Of a stretch of 64,000 nucleotides of DNA, positions 1 through 8,739 are shown piece by piece; positions within the stretch are counted from its first letter, which is position 1, and every line of letters begins with the position of its first letter. The notes under the pieces were generated by a model that worked only from the letters and a program-made list of their open reading frames with translations, had not been told where the DNA came from and searched no databases. The position numbers were made by a program, and so were the translations under genes. This DNA comes from Pseudolysinimonas kribbensis. GTDB lineage: Bacteria; Actinomycetota; Actinomycetes; Actinomycetales; Microbacteriaceae. Location: positions 3,038,001 to 3,102,000 of the forward strand of contig NZ_BSVB01000001.1 in assembly GCF_030161895.1 (NCBI RefSeq), written 5' to 3'.

Positions 1-353
1 TCCCCGAGAACGGGTTCTGGTTCGCGCCGACGATCTTCGACAACGTCTCCACGTCGTCGACGATCGCCCGCGAGGAGGTCTTCGGGCCGGTGCTCTCGGT
101 GCTGACGTTCCGCACGCCGGCGGAGGCGATCGCGAAGGCCAACAACACGCCCTACGGTCTCTCGGCGGGCATCTGGACCGACAAGGGCTCCAAGATCCTC
201 GCCGTCGCCGACAAGCTGCGCGCGGGCGTGATCTGGGCCAACACGTTCAACCGATTCGATCCGTCCTCGCCGTTCGGCGGCTACAAGGAGTCCGGCTACG
301 GCCGCGAGGGCGGCCGGCACGGCCTCGCGGGCTACCTGAAGGCAGGGAACTGA
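1..353 (+). CDS. Aldehyde dehydrogenase, C-terminal part (cut by window start)
   Basis: The protein enters from before base 1 and ends at TGA 351-353. The visible part carries the conserved end of the ALDH catalytic and oligomerisation region: EEVFGPVLSV, the ANNTPYGLSAG segment, and the PFGGYKESGYGREGG motif typical of NAD(P)-dependent aldehyde dehydrogenases. The catalytic Cys would lie upstream, outside the window. The next ALDH-like gene starts 2 bp after this stop, so the two are surely co-transcribed and probably co-translated. The substrate cannot be told from this fragment. Confidence 0.93.
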   Translation, partial: PENGFWFAPTIFDNVSTSSTIAREEVFGPVLSVLTFRTPAEAIAKANNTPYGLSAGIWTDKGSKILAVADKLRAGVIWANTFNRFDPSSPFGGYKESGYGREGGRHGLAGYLKAGN

Positions 354-355
354 CC

Positions 356-1222
356 ATGGCGGATCGGCTGAGCATCCCCAAGACCTACAAGCTCGCGATC
401 GGCGGCGCGTTCCCGCGCAGCGAGTCGGGGCGCACCTACGAGGTCGTGACCCCGAAGGGCGCGTTCCTCGCCAACGCGGCGCTCGCCTCCCGCAAGGACG
501 CGCGGGATGCCGTGGTCGCCGCGCGCGCCGCGTTCAGCGGTTGGGCGGGCGCCACCGCCTACAACCGCGGCCAGGTGCTCTACCGGATCGCGGAGGTGCT
601 CGAGGGCCGGCGGGCGCAGTTCGCCGACGAGATCCGCGCGTCGGAGGGTGCGACCGCCCTGCAGGCCGCCGCCCAGGTGGATGCTGCGATCGACCTCTGG
701 GTCTGGTACGCGGGCTGGACCGACAAGTTCACGCAGGTGGCCGGCTCCGGCAACCCGGTTGCCGGGCCGTACTTCAACCTCTCGGTGCCGGAGCCGACGG
801 GCGTCGTCGCGATCGTCGCGCCCCAGGAGCCGAAGGGCGCGAGCCTGCTCGGCCTCGTCGCGACCGTCGCCCCCGCGCTCGTCGCCGGCAACACCGTCGT
901 GGTGGTCGCCGACCGAGCGCATCCGCTCAGCGCGATCAGCCTCGCCGAGGTGCTGGCGACGAGCGATGTGCCGGGCGGTGTCGTCAACGTGCTGACCGGA
1001 TCGCCGGCCGAGATCGCTCCCTGGCTCGCGGCGCATGCCGACGTCAACGCGCTCGACCTCAGCGGCGCCGGCGCGCTCGACTGGGTCGACCTCGAGATCG
1101 CGGCGGCGGACACGCTCAAGCGGATCGTGTCGCCGGAGCCGGGTGTGCCATCCCGATCCCTGCAGCGGATCCTGGCCTTCACCGAGACGAAGACGGTCTG
1201 GCACACGAAGTCCCTCCTCTAG
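356..1222 (+). CDS. Short ALDH-superfamily protein lacking the catalytic-Cys half
   Basis: This 288-aa protein aligns only with the N-terminal, cofactor-binding half of aldehyde dehydrogenases: a PEPTGVVAIVAPQ segment, a GNTVVVVAD segment and a GGVVNVLTG motif near residue 205. It stops before the region that normally supplies the catalytic Cys and the GGYKxSG motif. Full ALDHs are about 480-500 aa. The C-terminus (FTETKTVWHTKS) reads as a natural end, not a frameshift remnant. It follows the preceding ALDH by 2 bp. From that pairing I infer a non-catalytic or regulatory partner, or a split heteromeric enzyme. The start is the first ATG after the upstream stop. Confidence 0.85.
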   Translation: MADRLSIPKTYKLAIGGAFPRSESGRTYEVVTPKGAFLANAALASRKDARDAVVAARAAFSGWAGATAYNRGQVLYRIAEVLEGRRAQFADEIRASEGATALQAAAQVDAAIDLWVWYAGWTDKFTQVAGSGNPVAGPYFNLSVPEPTGVVAIVAPQEPKGASLLGLVATVAPALVAGNTVVVVADRAHPLSAISLAEVLATSDVPGGVVNVLTGSPAEIAPWLAAHADVNALDLSGAGALDWVDLEIAAADTLKRIVSPEPGVPSRSLQRILAFTETKTVWHTKSLL

Positions 1223-1235
1223 GACCGCCGAGTGA

Positions 1236-1278
1236 CCAAAAATGACCAGTCGCCGACCTGGCGACTGGTCATTTTTGG
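1236..1278. terminator. Bidirectional hairpin between convergent genes
   Basis: The arms 1236-1254 and 1260-1278 are perfect 19-bp reverse complements around a 5-nt loop. Five A's near the outer left end and five T's near the outer right end make it an intrinsic terminator in both directions. It lies between the short ALDH gene (+) and the peptidase gene (-). Pairing resumes for 4 bp outside one mismatch. Confidence 0.85.
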
Positions 1279-1288
1279 GCACTCGCGC

Positions 1289-2627
1289 TCAGAGGCGGCG
1301 GAGGAGCTCCTCGTAGAAGCGGAGGCCGCGGAGGTAGGAGGACACGCGGATCGACTCGTCGATCGCGTGCAGGCCGCCGAGCTCGGCGTTGCTGAGCTCG
1401 AACGGGAAGAACCGGTACACCGGCCCGATGCCCGTGAAGTGCCGCCCGTCGGTCGCCCCGAGCATCCCGTACGGCGCCGGCAGCACCCCGGGATGCGACG
1501 ACGCGAGCGCCGCGACGAGCGCCTCCCAGCCCGGTCCCGAGGCGGGCGAGATCGGCGCCGGATCGCCGCCGGTCAGCACCTCGACCTCCACATCCGGCCC
1601 GACGAGCCGCCGGATGTCGTCGACCGCGTCGTCGAGCCGCTCGCCGATCGCGACGCGCAGGTTCACGATGGCCGACGCCGACTCCGGCAGCACGTTCGCC
1701 GCGGCGGCCCCCGCAGCTGCGTCACCGTGCGCGTGGTGCGGATCATCGCGGCCGTCTCGTCGCTGCCCGTGCGCATCGCGCGCAGCAGCAGCGGTCGCAT
1801 GAGCCGCGGATGCCGGTACGCGAACCCGACGATCCCGCGCGCGTGCGGCGCCAGGGCCGCGAACATCGCCGGCAGCACGGGTGGGAGCACCGTGCGCGAT
1901 GGTCGCGTGAGCGCCGTGACGGCGGCGGCGAGCCGGGTCACGGCGGTGCGTCCGTCGCTCGGCGGGTGCGCGCTGTGGCCCCCGCCTGGTGCACGCTCAG
2001 GCGCACCGCGGCGACGCCCTTCTCGCTGAGCCCGATCGCGGCGGTCGGCTCGGTGATCCCGGGGAACTGCCCCTGCACGATCGCGCCGCCCTCGTCGAGC
2101 ACGAGCCGCGCGCGCACCCCGCGCTCGCGTAGCGCGGCGGCAGCGGCGGCGGCCGCGTGGCCCATGACCTCCTCGTCGCCCCCGAAGGTCAGCCACACGT
2201 CGTGCTCGGGTACGAACCCCTCCCCGAGCAGCGCGTCGACCGCCTCGAGCACCCCCGCGACCGCGTTCTTGTCGTCGATCGCGCCGCGGCCCCAGAGCCG
2301 GAGGTCGTCGCCGTCGGGGGTGAGCTCGGCGGCGAAGGGCGGGTGCGACCATCCGGGTTCGTCGGCCGGCACGACGTCGTAGTGCGCCATGAGCACGGCG
2401 GCGTCGCCCGGGGAGCGGCCGGGCCAGCGCAGCAGGACGCCGAGGTCGTCGGCGACCGTCTCGACCTCCAGCCCCGAGAAGACGCGCGGGAACAGCTCGC
2501 GCAGCGTCGACCGGAATCGTGCGAACGCCGCGCGATCCTCGGAGCCGTCGATGCGCGACACGGTCGGGATGCGCAGCAGCGCGCGCAGCCGGCCGACGGC
2601 GGGATCGTCGGCGGCGGCGTCGCTCAT
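1289..2627 (-). CDS. M20-family metallopeptidase (frame broken twice)
   Basis: The product resembles M20 dipeptidases and acetylornithine-deacetylase-like hydrolases. The N-terminal part has the zinc-site motifs LMAHYDVVPAD and LWGRGAIDDKN, then the GGDEEVMG region with the catalytic Glu. The dimerisation domain and the C-terminal metal ligand region (GATDGRHF) follow in other frames. The frame breaks at C-runs 1979-1983 and 1708-1712 (five bases each). Restoring a sixth base at each gives a continuous protein of about 446 aa with GGHSAHP and the TQLRGAAAANVLPES junction intact. I therefore think the gene is whole in the organism. A true pseudogene is the alternative. Confidence 0.85.
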
Positions 2628-2689
2628 GCCTCGATGGTAGGTCGCCGGGAGTCCGCGGGGAGATAGCCCAACGCCCCTAGCGTGCTGAC

Positions 2690-4192
2690 ATGGAGACCGA
2701 CGCGCATCCCTCGCTCTGGCAGCAGTCCGCCCCCGACATCCCCACCGATCGATTCCCGGACGCGGAACGCGTCGACGTCGCCATCATCGGCGGCGGGATC
2801 ACCGGCCTCGTGACCGCGCTGCTGTTCGCCCGCTCCGGCAAGCGCGTCGCCGTGCTCGAGGCGCGCCGACTGGGCGACGGCACCACCGGCCGCACCACGG
2901 CGAAGGTGTCGCGCCTGCAGGGCACGCAGTCGGACCACGTGCGCAGCCGCAACATCGCCGCGGTCGCCCGCGCCTACGCCGAGAGCCAGGCCGCCGCGTT
3001 CGACTGGTTGCTCGGATTCTGCGACGAGGCCGGCATCCCGGTCGAACGTCGCGACGCCTTCAGCTACGCGACGACGCGCGACGGTCGTGCACGGGTCGAG
3101 GCCGAGTACCGCGCGGCCCGCGCCGTGGGGATCCCGGTCGAGCTCGTCGCGCGCGTCGACCTGCCCTTCGCCACCACCGGCGCCGTGCGGCTCGCCGATC
3201 AGGCGCAGCTGGACCCCATGGCACTGGTCGCCGCCCTGGTCGAGGCGATCCGCGCCGCGGGCGGCCTCGTCGTCGACGGCGTGCGGGTGCGGGCCGTGCA
3301 CGCGAGCTCGCCGGCCGAGCTGCTGACGAGCTCCGGGCCGATGGATGCCGACCGCGTCGTGCTGGCGACCGGCGCGCCGATCCTCGACCGCGGCCTGTAC
3401 TTCGCGAAGGTGACGGCGCAGCGCAGCTACGCGGCGGCCTGGCGCGTGGCCGAGGACCAGCGGCCCCACGGCATGTTCCTCGACGTGGAGCAGCCCACGC
3501 GGAGCGTGCGCACCTCGGGACCGCTGCTGCTCACCGGCGGGTTCGGGCACCCGGTCGGACGCCGCTCGAGCCCGCGCGCCGCCGCCGACGAGCTCGCCGC
3601 CTGGACCGCGGTGCACTGGCCGGGCGCGGAGCCGGTCGCCGAATGGAGCGCGCAGGATCATGTGGCGCCGCACGGCGTGCCCTACGTCGGCTGGCTGCCG
3701 CGCGGTCGCGGGCGCATCTACCTCGCGACCGGATTCTCGAAGTGGGGCATGACCAACGGTGTCGCCACCGCGCTCACCCTGGTGAGCGACATCCTGGGCG
3801 CGGACGGGGGCTGGGAGCCCACCCCGTGGCAGCGCGTGCTGCATCGCCGACCGACCCTGCCGCAGACCGTCGCCGACGGCGTCGGTCAGAACGCGGCAGT
3901 CGCGCTCTGGTACGCGAAGGGCTGGCTCGGGGCGCTCGCCCGGCCGGTGGGCGGGTCGCCGCTCGAGGGGATGGGCGAGGTCGGCCGCGACGGGTTCCGG
4001 CCCGCGGCGGTCTCCACGGTCGACGGCACCACCCGCGAACTGTGCGCGATCTGCCCGCATCTCGGCGCCATCGTCACCTGGAACGACTTCGAGCTCAGCT
4101 GGGACTGCCCCGCGCACGGCTCCCGCTTCGCGCCCGACGGCTCGGTGCTGGAGGGGCCGGCGCGGCGCCCGATGCGGAACCTCGGTGGTTGA
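2690..4192 (+). CDS. FAD-dependent oxidoreductase with C-terminal Rieske [2Fe-2S] domain
   Basis: The 500-aa protein opens with a DAO-type FAD-binding fold: the dinucleotide motif AIIGGGITGL is at about residues 31-40, followed by VLEARRLGDGTTGRTTAK. The last 60 residues form a Rieske domain, with CPHLG near residue 454 and CPAHGSRF near 472 supplying the Cys/His ligands. This architecture is known as a family of FAD oxidoreductases with a fused Rieske cluster. The substrate is unknown; the protein is soluble, with no signal peptide. It is transcribed away from the M20 gene. Confidence 0.92.
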   Translation: METDAHPSLWQQSAPDIPTDRFPDAERVDVAIIGGGITGLVTALLFARSGKRVAVLEARRLGDGTTGRTTAKVSRLQGTQSDHVRSRNIAAVARAYAESQAAAFDWLLGFCDEAGIPVERRDAFSYATTRDGRARVEAEYRAARAVGIPVELVARVDLPFATTGAVRLADQAQLDPMALVAALVEAIRAAGGLVVDGVRVRAVHASSPAELLTSSGPMDADRVVLATGAPILDRGLYFAKVTAQRSYAAAWRVAEDQRPHGMFLDVEQPTRSVRTSGPLLLTGGFGHPVGRRSSPRAAADELAAWTAVHWPGAEPVAEWSAQDHVAPHGVPYVGWLPRGRGRIYLATGFSKWGMTNGVATALTLVSDILGADGGWEPTPWQRVLHRRPTLPQTVADGVGQNAAVALWYAKGWLGALARPVGGSPLEGMGEVGRDGFRPAAVSTVDGTTRELCAICPHLGAIVTWNDFELSWDCPAHGSRFAPDGSVLEGPARRPMRNLGG

Positions 4193-4234
4193 GCGGCACC
4201 CCGCCTGACGTGCCTGAGCTCAGCGCCCCGCGGC

Positions 4235-4240
4235 TATCCT
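4235..4240 (+). promoter_or_regulatory. Putative -10 element for a leaderless transcript
   Basis: TATCCT sits 8 bp before the ATG at 4249. No clear -35 hexamer was seen at 16-18 bp. The spacing would place the transcription start at or next to the ATG. This is inference from spacing alone. Confidence 0.4.
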
Positions 4241-4248
4241 GAATCCCG

Positions 4249-4706
4249 ATGAGCAAGGGTCGACCCCCGCCGGAGGCGTGCCGCTGGGGCGGGGCGCGTC
4301 GTCACCCGCCAACCGGCCGGCCAGGACGCCGCCGTCCCGCCCCGGGTCGAAGCGCCCGGACGACCGCTACGGTCGCCCGACGTCGCGCCGGATGGCCCTC
4401 GCGCCCGGTCTGCTCGGCGCGATCGTCGTGCTGGCGGGTCTCGCCCTGCTCGACGTCGACACGTTCATCGTGATCAAGTACGCGACCGCGATCCTCGCCG
4501 CGATCGTCGGCTGGTTCGCCATCCAGGGCCGCACGTGGTGGGCGCTGCCGCTGCTCGCGGCCGTCCTCGTCATCTGGAATCCGGTCTTCCCGTTCGACTT
4601 CCACGGGCAGTGGTGGGTCGCGGGGCAGTTCGGTGCGGTCATCGTGTTCATCGCGTGCGCGATCCTCGTCAGGGTCCCCGCCAAGCGGGAGGATGCCCGG
4701 CCGTGA
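4249..4706 (+). CDS. Small membrane protein, DUF6804-like
   Basis: After a polar N-terminus the protein has about four hydrophobic segments and the aromatic motif WNPVFPFDFHGQWW, which recalls the DUF6804 family. The ATG at 4249 follows a TATCCT hexamer (4235-4240) so closely that the mRNA may be leaderless. From this ATG the frame fails at the C5 run 4264-4268; one more C joins it to the frame ending at 4706. Its stop overlaps the GTG of the next gene by 4 bp, so the two are coupled. Function is unknown. Confidence 0.7.
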
Positions 4707-5767
4707 GCGATGGCGAGATGGAGTACCGACGGCTGGGGGCATCCGGGCTCATGGTGCCGGCGCTCTCGTTCGGCACCGCGACGTTCGCGAACGGATCGGG
4801 CGCGGGATCCTGGGGCGACGTGCAGGTCGATGAGGCCCGGCGCCTGGTCGACATCGCGCTCGACACGGGCCTGAACTTCTTCGACACCGCCGACGTCTAC
4901 GCCGACGGCCGCTCCGAGGAGGTGCTCGGCACGGCGCTCGGGTCTCGTCGCGACCGGGCGCTCATCGGCACCAAGCTCAACGGGCGCACCGGCGGGGGCG
5001 CGAACGATGTCGGCAGCTCGCGCTTCCACGTCCTGCGCGCGGTGGAGGCCAGCCTGCGGCGCCTGGACACGGACTGGATCGACGTCTACTGGCTGCACGG
5101 CTTCGACGCGATCACCCCCGTCGACGAGGTGCTGTCGACGCTCGACGAGCTCGTGCGCTCGGGCAAGGTGCGCTATATCGGCGCCTCCAACTTCTCGGGC
5201 TGGCACCTCATGAAGTCACTGGCCGCATCGGATCGCCACGGCTGGGCCCGGCACGTGGCGCACCAGGCGTTCTACTCGCTCGCCGCACGCGAGTACGAGT
5301 GGGAGCTGATGCCGCTCGCCGTCGATCAGGGCGTCGGCACGGTGGTCTGGTCGCCGTTGGCGCAGAGCCGGCTGAGCGGCAAGATCCGTCGCGGGGCGCC
5401 GCGCCCGGCCGACAGCCGGCTGGCGGTGCGGGGCGAGACCGAGAAGACCGACGACGAGCAGCTGCTCCGGATCGTCGACGTGCTCGACGGGCTCGCCGAG
5501 GAGACGGGTCGCACGATCCCGCAGATCGCGATCAACTGGGTGCTCTCGCGCCCGACCGTGTCGAGCGTGATCCTCGGCGCGCGCACCGAGGGCCAGCTGC
5601 GCGAGAACCTCGGCGCGATCGGCTGGTCGCTGACGCCCGAGCAGCTGCACCGGCTCGACCGCGCGAGCGCGGTGACGCCGATCTACCCGTACTGGCACCA
5701 GCTGGAGCAGGTCGGCGCTCGCAACCCGTTCCCCACGGGTCTGCAGCCGGAGGACCCCGGCGCCTGA
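4703..5767 (+). CDS. Aldo/keto reductase
   Basis: This is an NADPH-dependent oxidoreductase of the AKR TIM-barrel family, 354 aa from the GTG at 4703. The catalytic tetrad is visible: DTADVYADG (Asp, Tyr) near residue 60, IGTKLNG (Lys) and YWLHGFD (His). The C-terminal cofactor loop reads SSVILGARTEGQLREN. The start was chosen because the GTG overlaps the stop of the upstream membrane protein by 4 bp; an ATG 15 bp further in (4718) is an alternative. The substrate is not predictable. Confidence 0.93.
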   Translation: MSDGEMEYRRLGASGLMVPALSFGTATFANGSGAGSWGDVQVDEARRLVDIALDTGLNFFDTADVYADGRSEEVLGTALGSRRDRALIGTKLNGRTGGGANDVGSSRFHVLRAVEASLRRLDTDWIDVYWLHGFDAITPVDEVLSTLDELVRSGKVRYIGASNFSGWHLMKSLAASDRHGWARHVAHQAFYSLAAREYEWELMPLAVDQGVGTVVWSPLAQSRLSGKIRRGAPRPADSRLAVRGETEKTDDEQLLRIVDVLDGLAEETGRTIPQIAINWVLSRPTVSSVILGARTEGQLRENLGAIGWSLTPEQLHRLDRASAVTPIYPYWHQLEQVGARNPFPTGLQPEDPGA

Positions 5768-5775
5768 CCGTGCGC

Positions 5776-5781
5776 TAGAAT
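5776..5781 (+). promoter_or_regulatory. Putative -10 box upstream of the SNF2 helicase
   Basis: TAGAAT lies in the 137-bp gap before the helicase. It would give a leader of about 120 nt. A strong GAGGAGAG ribosome-binding site lies just before the ATG at 5905. No convincing -35 element was seen. Confidence 0.4.
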
Positions 5782-5904
5782 AGTCGTGCGCATTCCCCTA
5801 CCGGCCAAGCCGGGGTCTGGGGGCTCCGCCTCGCGAGAGACACGGGCCGCGCATCCACAGTCCGCGGCGGCTCGCCGTCGCACAGCATCCGCTCGAGGAG
5901 AGCA

Positions 5905-8040
5905 ATGGCCTCATCCGGCCAGAAGTCGGGTCAGCGCAAGAACGCGACCCGCCGTCCTGCGACGCGTCGCCGCGCCCACCAGGACGAGACGGGCATCATC
6001 CCCGTGCTCGCGCGCACCGTGCGTGAGATCGAGAACGCCGCGCAGCGCGGCAAGGTCGGGCCCTCGGGGCGCACCCGGTTCCGCGTGGTCGCGGCGCTCG
6101 TGCGTGAGGAGCGCGCCCGCATCAAGTCCGACACCGGACTCACCGACGCCGAGCGCACCAAGGAGGTGACCCGGCTCGAGGGCATCGCCACGATCATGGC
6201 GAAGACGGTCGCCCGCGACTCCAGCCTCATCCCGCTGCTCACCGACACGGCCCCGCTCACCACGGCCGCGCAGGAGCTGCGCCGGGCGATGCTGCTCGAC
6301 GCGGGCACCGAGCTGAGCCCCGACGACCTCATCGTCGTGACCGAACCGGCCGCCAAGGACGAGGCCGTCGAGCGCCAGGTCGTGCCGCAATCGGTCAAGC
6401 AGTATCAGATGGCCAACCCGTTCCTCGCGCCGGATTTCAGCGCCGTGGCCCCGAAGCCGGCGACCAGCGGCCGGCTGGCCAACTGGGAGCTCATCGACCC
6501 GCTGTTCCGCTCGTTCGAGCTCGGCGGGGGAGCGGCGAGCATGCGCCTGCCCGCGCCCCGCACCCTCGAGACGCCCGGACGGCTGGAGCTGATGATCCAC
6601 CAGGCGCGCTTCGTCGAGAGTGCGCGCGAGGGCCACCGCACCTACCTGCTCGCCGACGAGCCGGGCCTCGGCAAGACCGCACAGGCGCTGCTCGCGGCCG
6701 ACGTGGCGCACGCGTTCCCGCTGCTGGTCGTCGTGCCGAACGTCGTCAAGGTCAACTGGGCGCGCGAGGTCGAGAAGTGGGTGCCGCAGCGCAGCGCCAC
6801 CATCGTCAACGGCGACGGCGACGACATCGACGCGTTCGCCGACATCGTGATCGTCAACTACGAGGTGCTCGACCGCCACGTCGCGTGGCTCTCGCGCCGC
6901 GGGTTCAAGGGCATGATCGTCGACGAGGCGCACTTCATCAAGAACAAGGAGTCGCAGCGCTCGCGCAATGTGCAGGCGCTCTCGCGCAGCATCCGGGCGA
7001 CCTCGCCGAAGGCGTTGTTCATCGCCCTGACCGGCACGCCGCTGATCAACCAGATCGAGGACTTCCGGATGATCTGGCAGTATCTGGGCTGGATCGACGA
7101 GAAGAAGCCGCTGCCCGAGCTCATGCAGCGGCTCGAGGAGACCGAACTCGATCCCGGCGAGCCCGGGTTCTTCAGCGCCGCCCGCGAGGCCGTCGTCGAG
7201 ATGGGCATCGTGCGCCGCCGCAAGGAGGACGTCGCGGCCGACATCCCGGCGCGGCGCATCGCCGACATCCCGGTCGAGCTCGAGGGCGAGGCCGGCCGCT
7301 CCATCCGCGCCGCCGAGGCCGCACTCGTCGCGCGCCTGGTCGAGCGCTACCGTCGTCTCACCGCGGCGCGTCCGGAGCTGGGTCGCGACGACGCCATCCG
7401 GCTGGTCGCCGCAGCGGAGCTGGAGGAGACCAGGTCGGCCGGGGGCGACGGCACCTCGGGGGCGAAGGGCGCCGACAACGTCTTCACGATGGTGCGCCGC
7501 ATTGGTCAGGCCAAGGCCACGCCGGCCGCGGACTACACCGTCAACCTGGCGCGCAACGTCGGCAAGGTCGTGTTCTTCGCCAAGCACATCGACGTGATGG
7601 ACACCGCGGAGGCGCACTTCCGCGCCGCAGGCCTGAAGACCGTGTCGATCCGCGGCGATCAGACGCCCAAGGCCCGCACCGCGGCGCTCGACGCGTTCAC
7701 CAACGATCCCGAGGTCTCGGTCATCGTCTGCTCGCTCACCGCGGCCGGCGTCGGCATCAACCTGCAGGTCGCCTCCAACGTCGTGCTCGCCGAGCTGTCG
7801 TGGACCAACGCCGAGCAGACGCAGGCGATCGACCGCGTGCACCGGATCGGGCAGGAGCTGCCCGTGACGGCCTGGCGGATCATCGCCGCCGGCACGCTCG
7901 ACGGCCGGATCTCGGAGCTGATCGACGCCAAGGCGGGGCTCGCGGCGCGGGCTCTGGACGGCGCGACGGCCGACGATTCGGCCGAGGGCTCGGTGCAGCT
8001 GGAGGCGCTCGTCGCCCTGCTGCGCGACGCGATCCGGTAG
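5905..8040 (+). CDS. SNF2-family DNA helicase/translocase
   Basis: This 711-aa SF2 ATPase belongs to the SNF2/SMARCAL1-like group. Walker A is GLGKT (about residue 252), Walker B is VDEAH (about 341), and motif III is ALTGTPL. The C-terminal helicase lobe contains VCSLTAAGVGINLQ and ends with the SNF2 signature QAIDRVHRIGQ. The first 200 residues are basic and low in recognisable domains. Such proteins remodel DNA-protein complexes or take part in fork repair. No methylase or nuclease gene is attached, so I do not assign it to a defence system. Confidence 0.93.
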   Translation: MASSGQKSGQRKNATRRPATRRRAHQDETGIIPVLARTVREIENAAQRGKVGPSGRTRFRVVAALVREERARIKSDTGLTDAERTKEVTRLEGIATIMAKTVARDSSLIPLLTDTAPLTTAAQELRRAMLLDAGTELSPDDLIVVTEPAAKDEAVERQVVPQSVKQYQMANPFLAPDFSAVAPKPATSGRLANWELIDPLFRSFELGGGAASMRLPAPRTLETPGRLELMIHQARFVESAREGHRTYLLADEPGLGKTAQALLAADVAHAFPLLVVVPNVVKVNWAREVEKWVPQRSATIVNGDGDDIDAFADIVIVNYEVLDRHVAWLSRRGFKGMIVDEAHFIKNKESQRSRNVQALSRSIRATSPKALFIALTGTPLINQIEDFRMIWQYLGWIDEKKPLPELMQRLEETELDPGEPGFFSAAREAVVEMGIVRRRKEDVAADIPARRIADIPVELEGEAGRSIRAAEAALVARLVERYRRLTAARPELGRDDAIRLVAAAELEETRSAGGDGTSGAKGADNVFTMVRRIGQAKATPAADYTVNLARNVGKVVFFAKHIDVMDTAEAHFRAAGLKTVSIRGDQTPKARTAALDAFTNDPEVSVIVCSLTAAGVGINLQVASNVVLAELSWTNAEQTQAIDRVHRIGQELPVTAWRIIAAGTLDGRISELIDAKAGLAARALDGATADDSAEGSVQLEALVALLRDAIR

Positions 8041-8047
8041 GAGCGAG

Positions 8048-8076
8048 CAACCTTCAACCATCTAGCGAGGGTTGAC
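8048..8076. repeat. 29-bp intergenic repeat, copy 1
   Basis: The core TCAACCATCTAGCGAG is shared exactly with copy 2, 419 bp away. This copy also forms a short inverted repeat, TCAACC with GGTTGA around a 10-nt centre. It differs from copy 2 at three of 29 positions. It lies directly after the helicase stop. Confidence 0.75.
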
Positions 8077-8158
8077 CCGTTGCGCTCCGTTCAGGGACGA
8101 GTAACGTCGTCTCCACTGAAGGAGATGAGTCCGATGGGCTGATCAAGAGCAGTAACAG

Positions 8159-8225
8159 AAAGGCCCCCGGGGCTCGACGAACCGTTCGGCGCAAGCCGAG
8201 TGGAACGCGGCGATCGGGGGCCTTT
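8159..8225. terminator. Long-stem hairpin, probable terminator or RNA end
   Basis: AAAGGCCCCCG (8159-8169) pairs with CGGGGGCCTTT (8215-8225) over 11 bp. Inside it is a smaller hairpin, TCGGC-GCAA-GCCGA (8186-8199). The outer stem ends in T's on the + strand and so could end the helicase transcript. The inner GNRA hairpin suggests a structured RNA instead of a bare terminator. Confidence 0.6.
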
Positions 8226-8466
8226 CGTCTGCCCGCGGTCCGAGACGGAGACGGAAGCAGGCGCCGGCCTTGTACCCCGATTTGTCCCCCACGCGGCGGA
8301 CACCCCCTCTGGGGACATGCGCTGGGCTCGTCTTCCTGCGTAATCTGGGTCTCGCACTAGTCGGGGGACTAGCGGCGGCGGCAGCCTCGTCGATGACGCG
8401 GACCGCGATACGGGGGTAGAACCGGTCGCGCGGACGAGGCGCCGCCGCCAGTACTTTAAGCGCTCA

Positions 8467-8495
8467 CAACCCTCAACCATCTAGCGAGAGTTCAC
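8467..8495. repeat. 29-bp intergenic repeat, copy 2
   Basis: This is a direct repeat of 8048-8076 with 26 of 29 bases identical, in the same orientation. The terminal inverted repeat is weaker in this copy. The two copies bracket the hairpin at 8159-8225 and about 390 bp of non-coding sequence. Confidence 0.75.
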
Positions 8496-8705
8496 GTCTT
8501 GCGCGGGGTCCGGGCCGGGAGCATGCTGGGGCAACCGAAACGGCGATCCCCGAAGCCGGTGGCGCAAGCCGCGGGGCAGGGGCCGCATCCGGGTCCGGTG
8601 GGCAACCATCGGGCACGGGAGCGGTGCACCGTGGCGTAGGGCTCTCGGCCTGGCGTCGCGGGGCGTGGCTCGGCCCTTGGGCCGGTCCGCCGGATCGTTA
8701 CTGAA

Positions 8706-8731
8706 GGCCCCCGGGTTTCGGCCCGGGGGTC
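8706..8731. terminator. Intrinsic terminator
   Basis: CCCCCGGG (8708-8715) pairs with CCCGGGGG (8722-8729) around TTTCGG, and G-T and G-C pairs extend the stem. It lies 9 bp beyond the stop of the minus-strand pabC gene, so it most likely ends that operon. It could also end any + strand RNA from the gene-free stretch. Confidence 0.8.
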
Positions 8732-8739
8732 TTCGTATG

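Larger units (their letters stand above)
8041..8739. other. 699-bp gene-free stretch with repeats and hairpins
   Basis: No open frame here has coding character. The stretch holds two copies of a 29-bp motif (8048-8076, 8467-8495), a long hairpin at 8159-8225 and a near-perfect terminator at 8706-8731. Bases 8505-8700 are very GC-rich with several GNRA-type loops (for example a GGC-GCAA-GCC turn near 8570) and could be a structured leader or small RNA. I could not match this part to any RNA family I know. Confidence 0.55.

Noticed and set aside
5911..8061. Long open frame of about 716 codons opposite the SNF2 helicase
   Set aside because: It mirrors a gene with complete helicase motifs, is extremely Arg/Asp/Gly/Leu-biased and shows no domain; it is a GC-driven shadow. 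The same holds for long antisense frames at 25593-29402, 38048-40084, 40118-41959, 43886-46210 and 48889-51018.
8041..8500. tRNA or tmRNA gene next to the 29-bp repeats
   Set aside because: No T-loop (TTCRANY) with a flanking 5-bp stem and no acceptor pairing was found on either strand.
8505..8700. c-di-GMP (GEMM), cobalamin or ydaO-type riboswitch
   Set aside because: Scattered matches such as GGCGCAAGCC occur, but the conserved cores of these riboswitches are missing, and no suitable target gene follows on the + strand.
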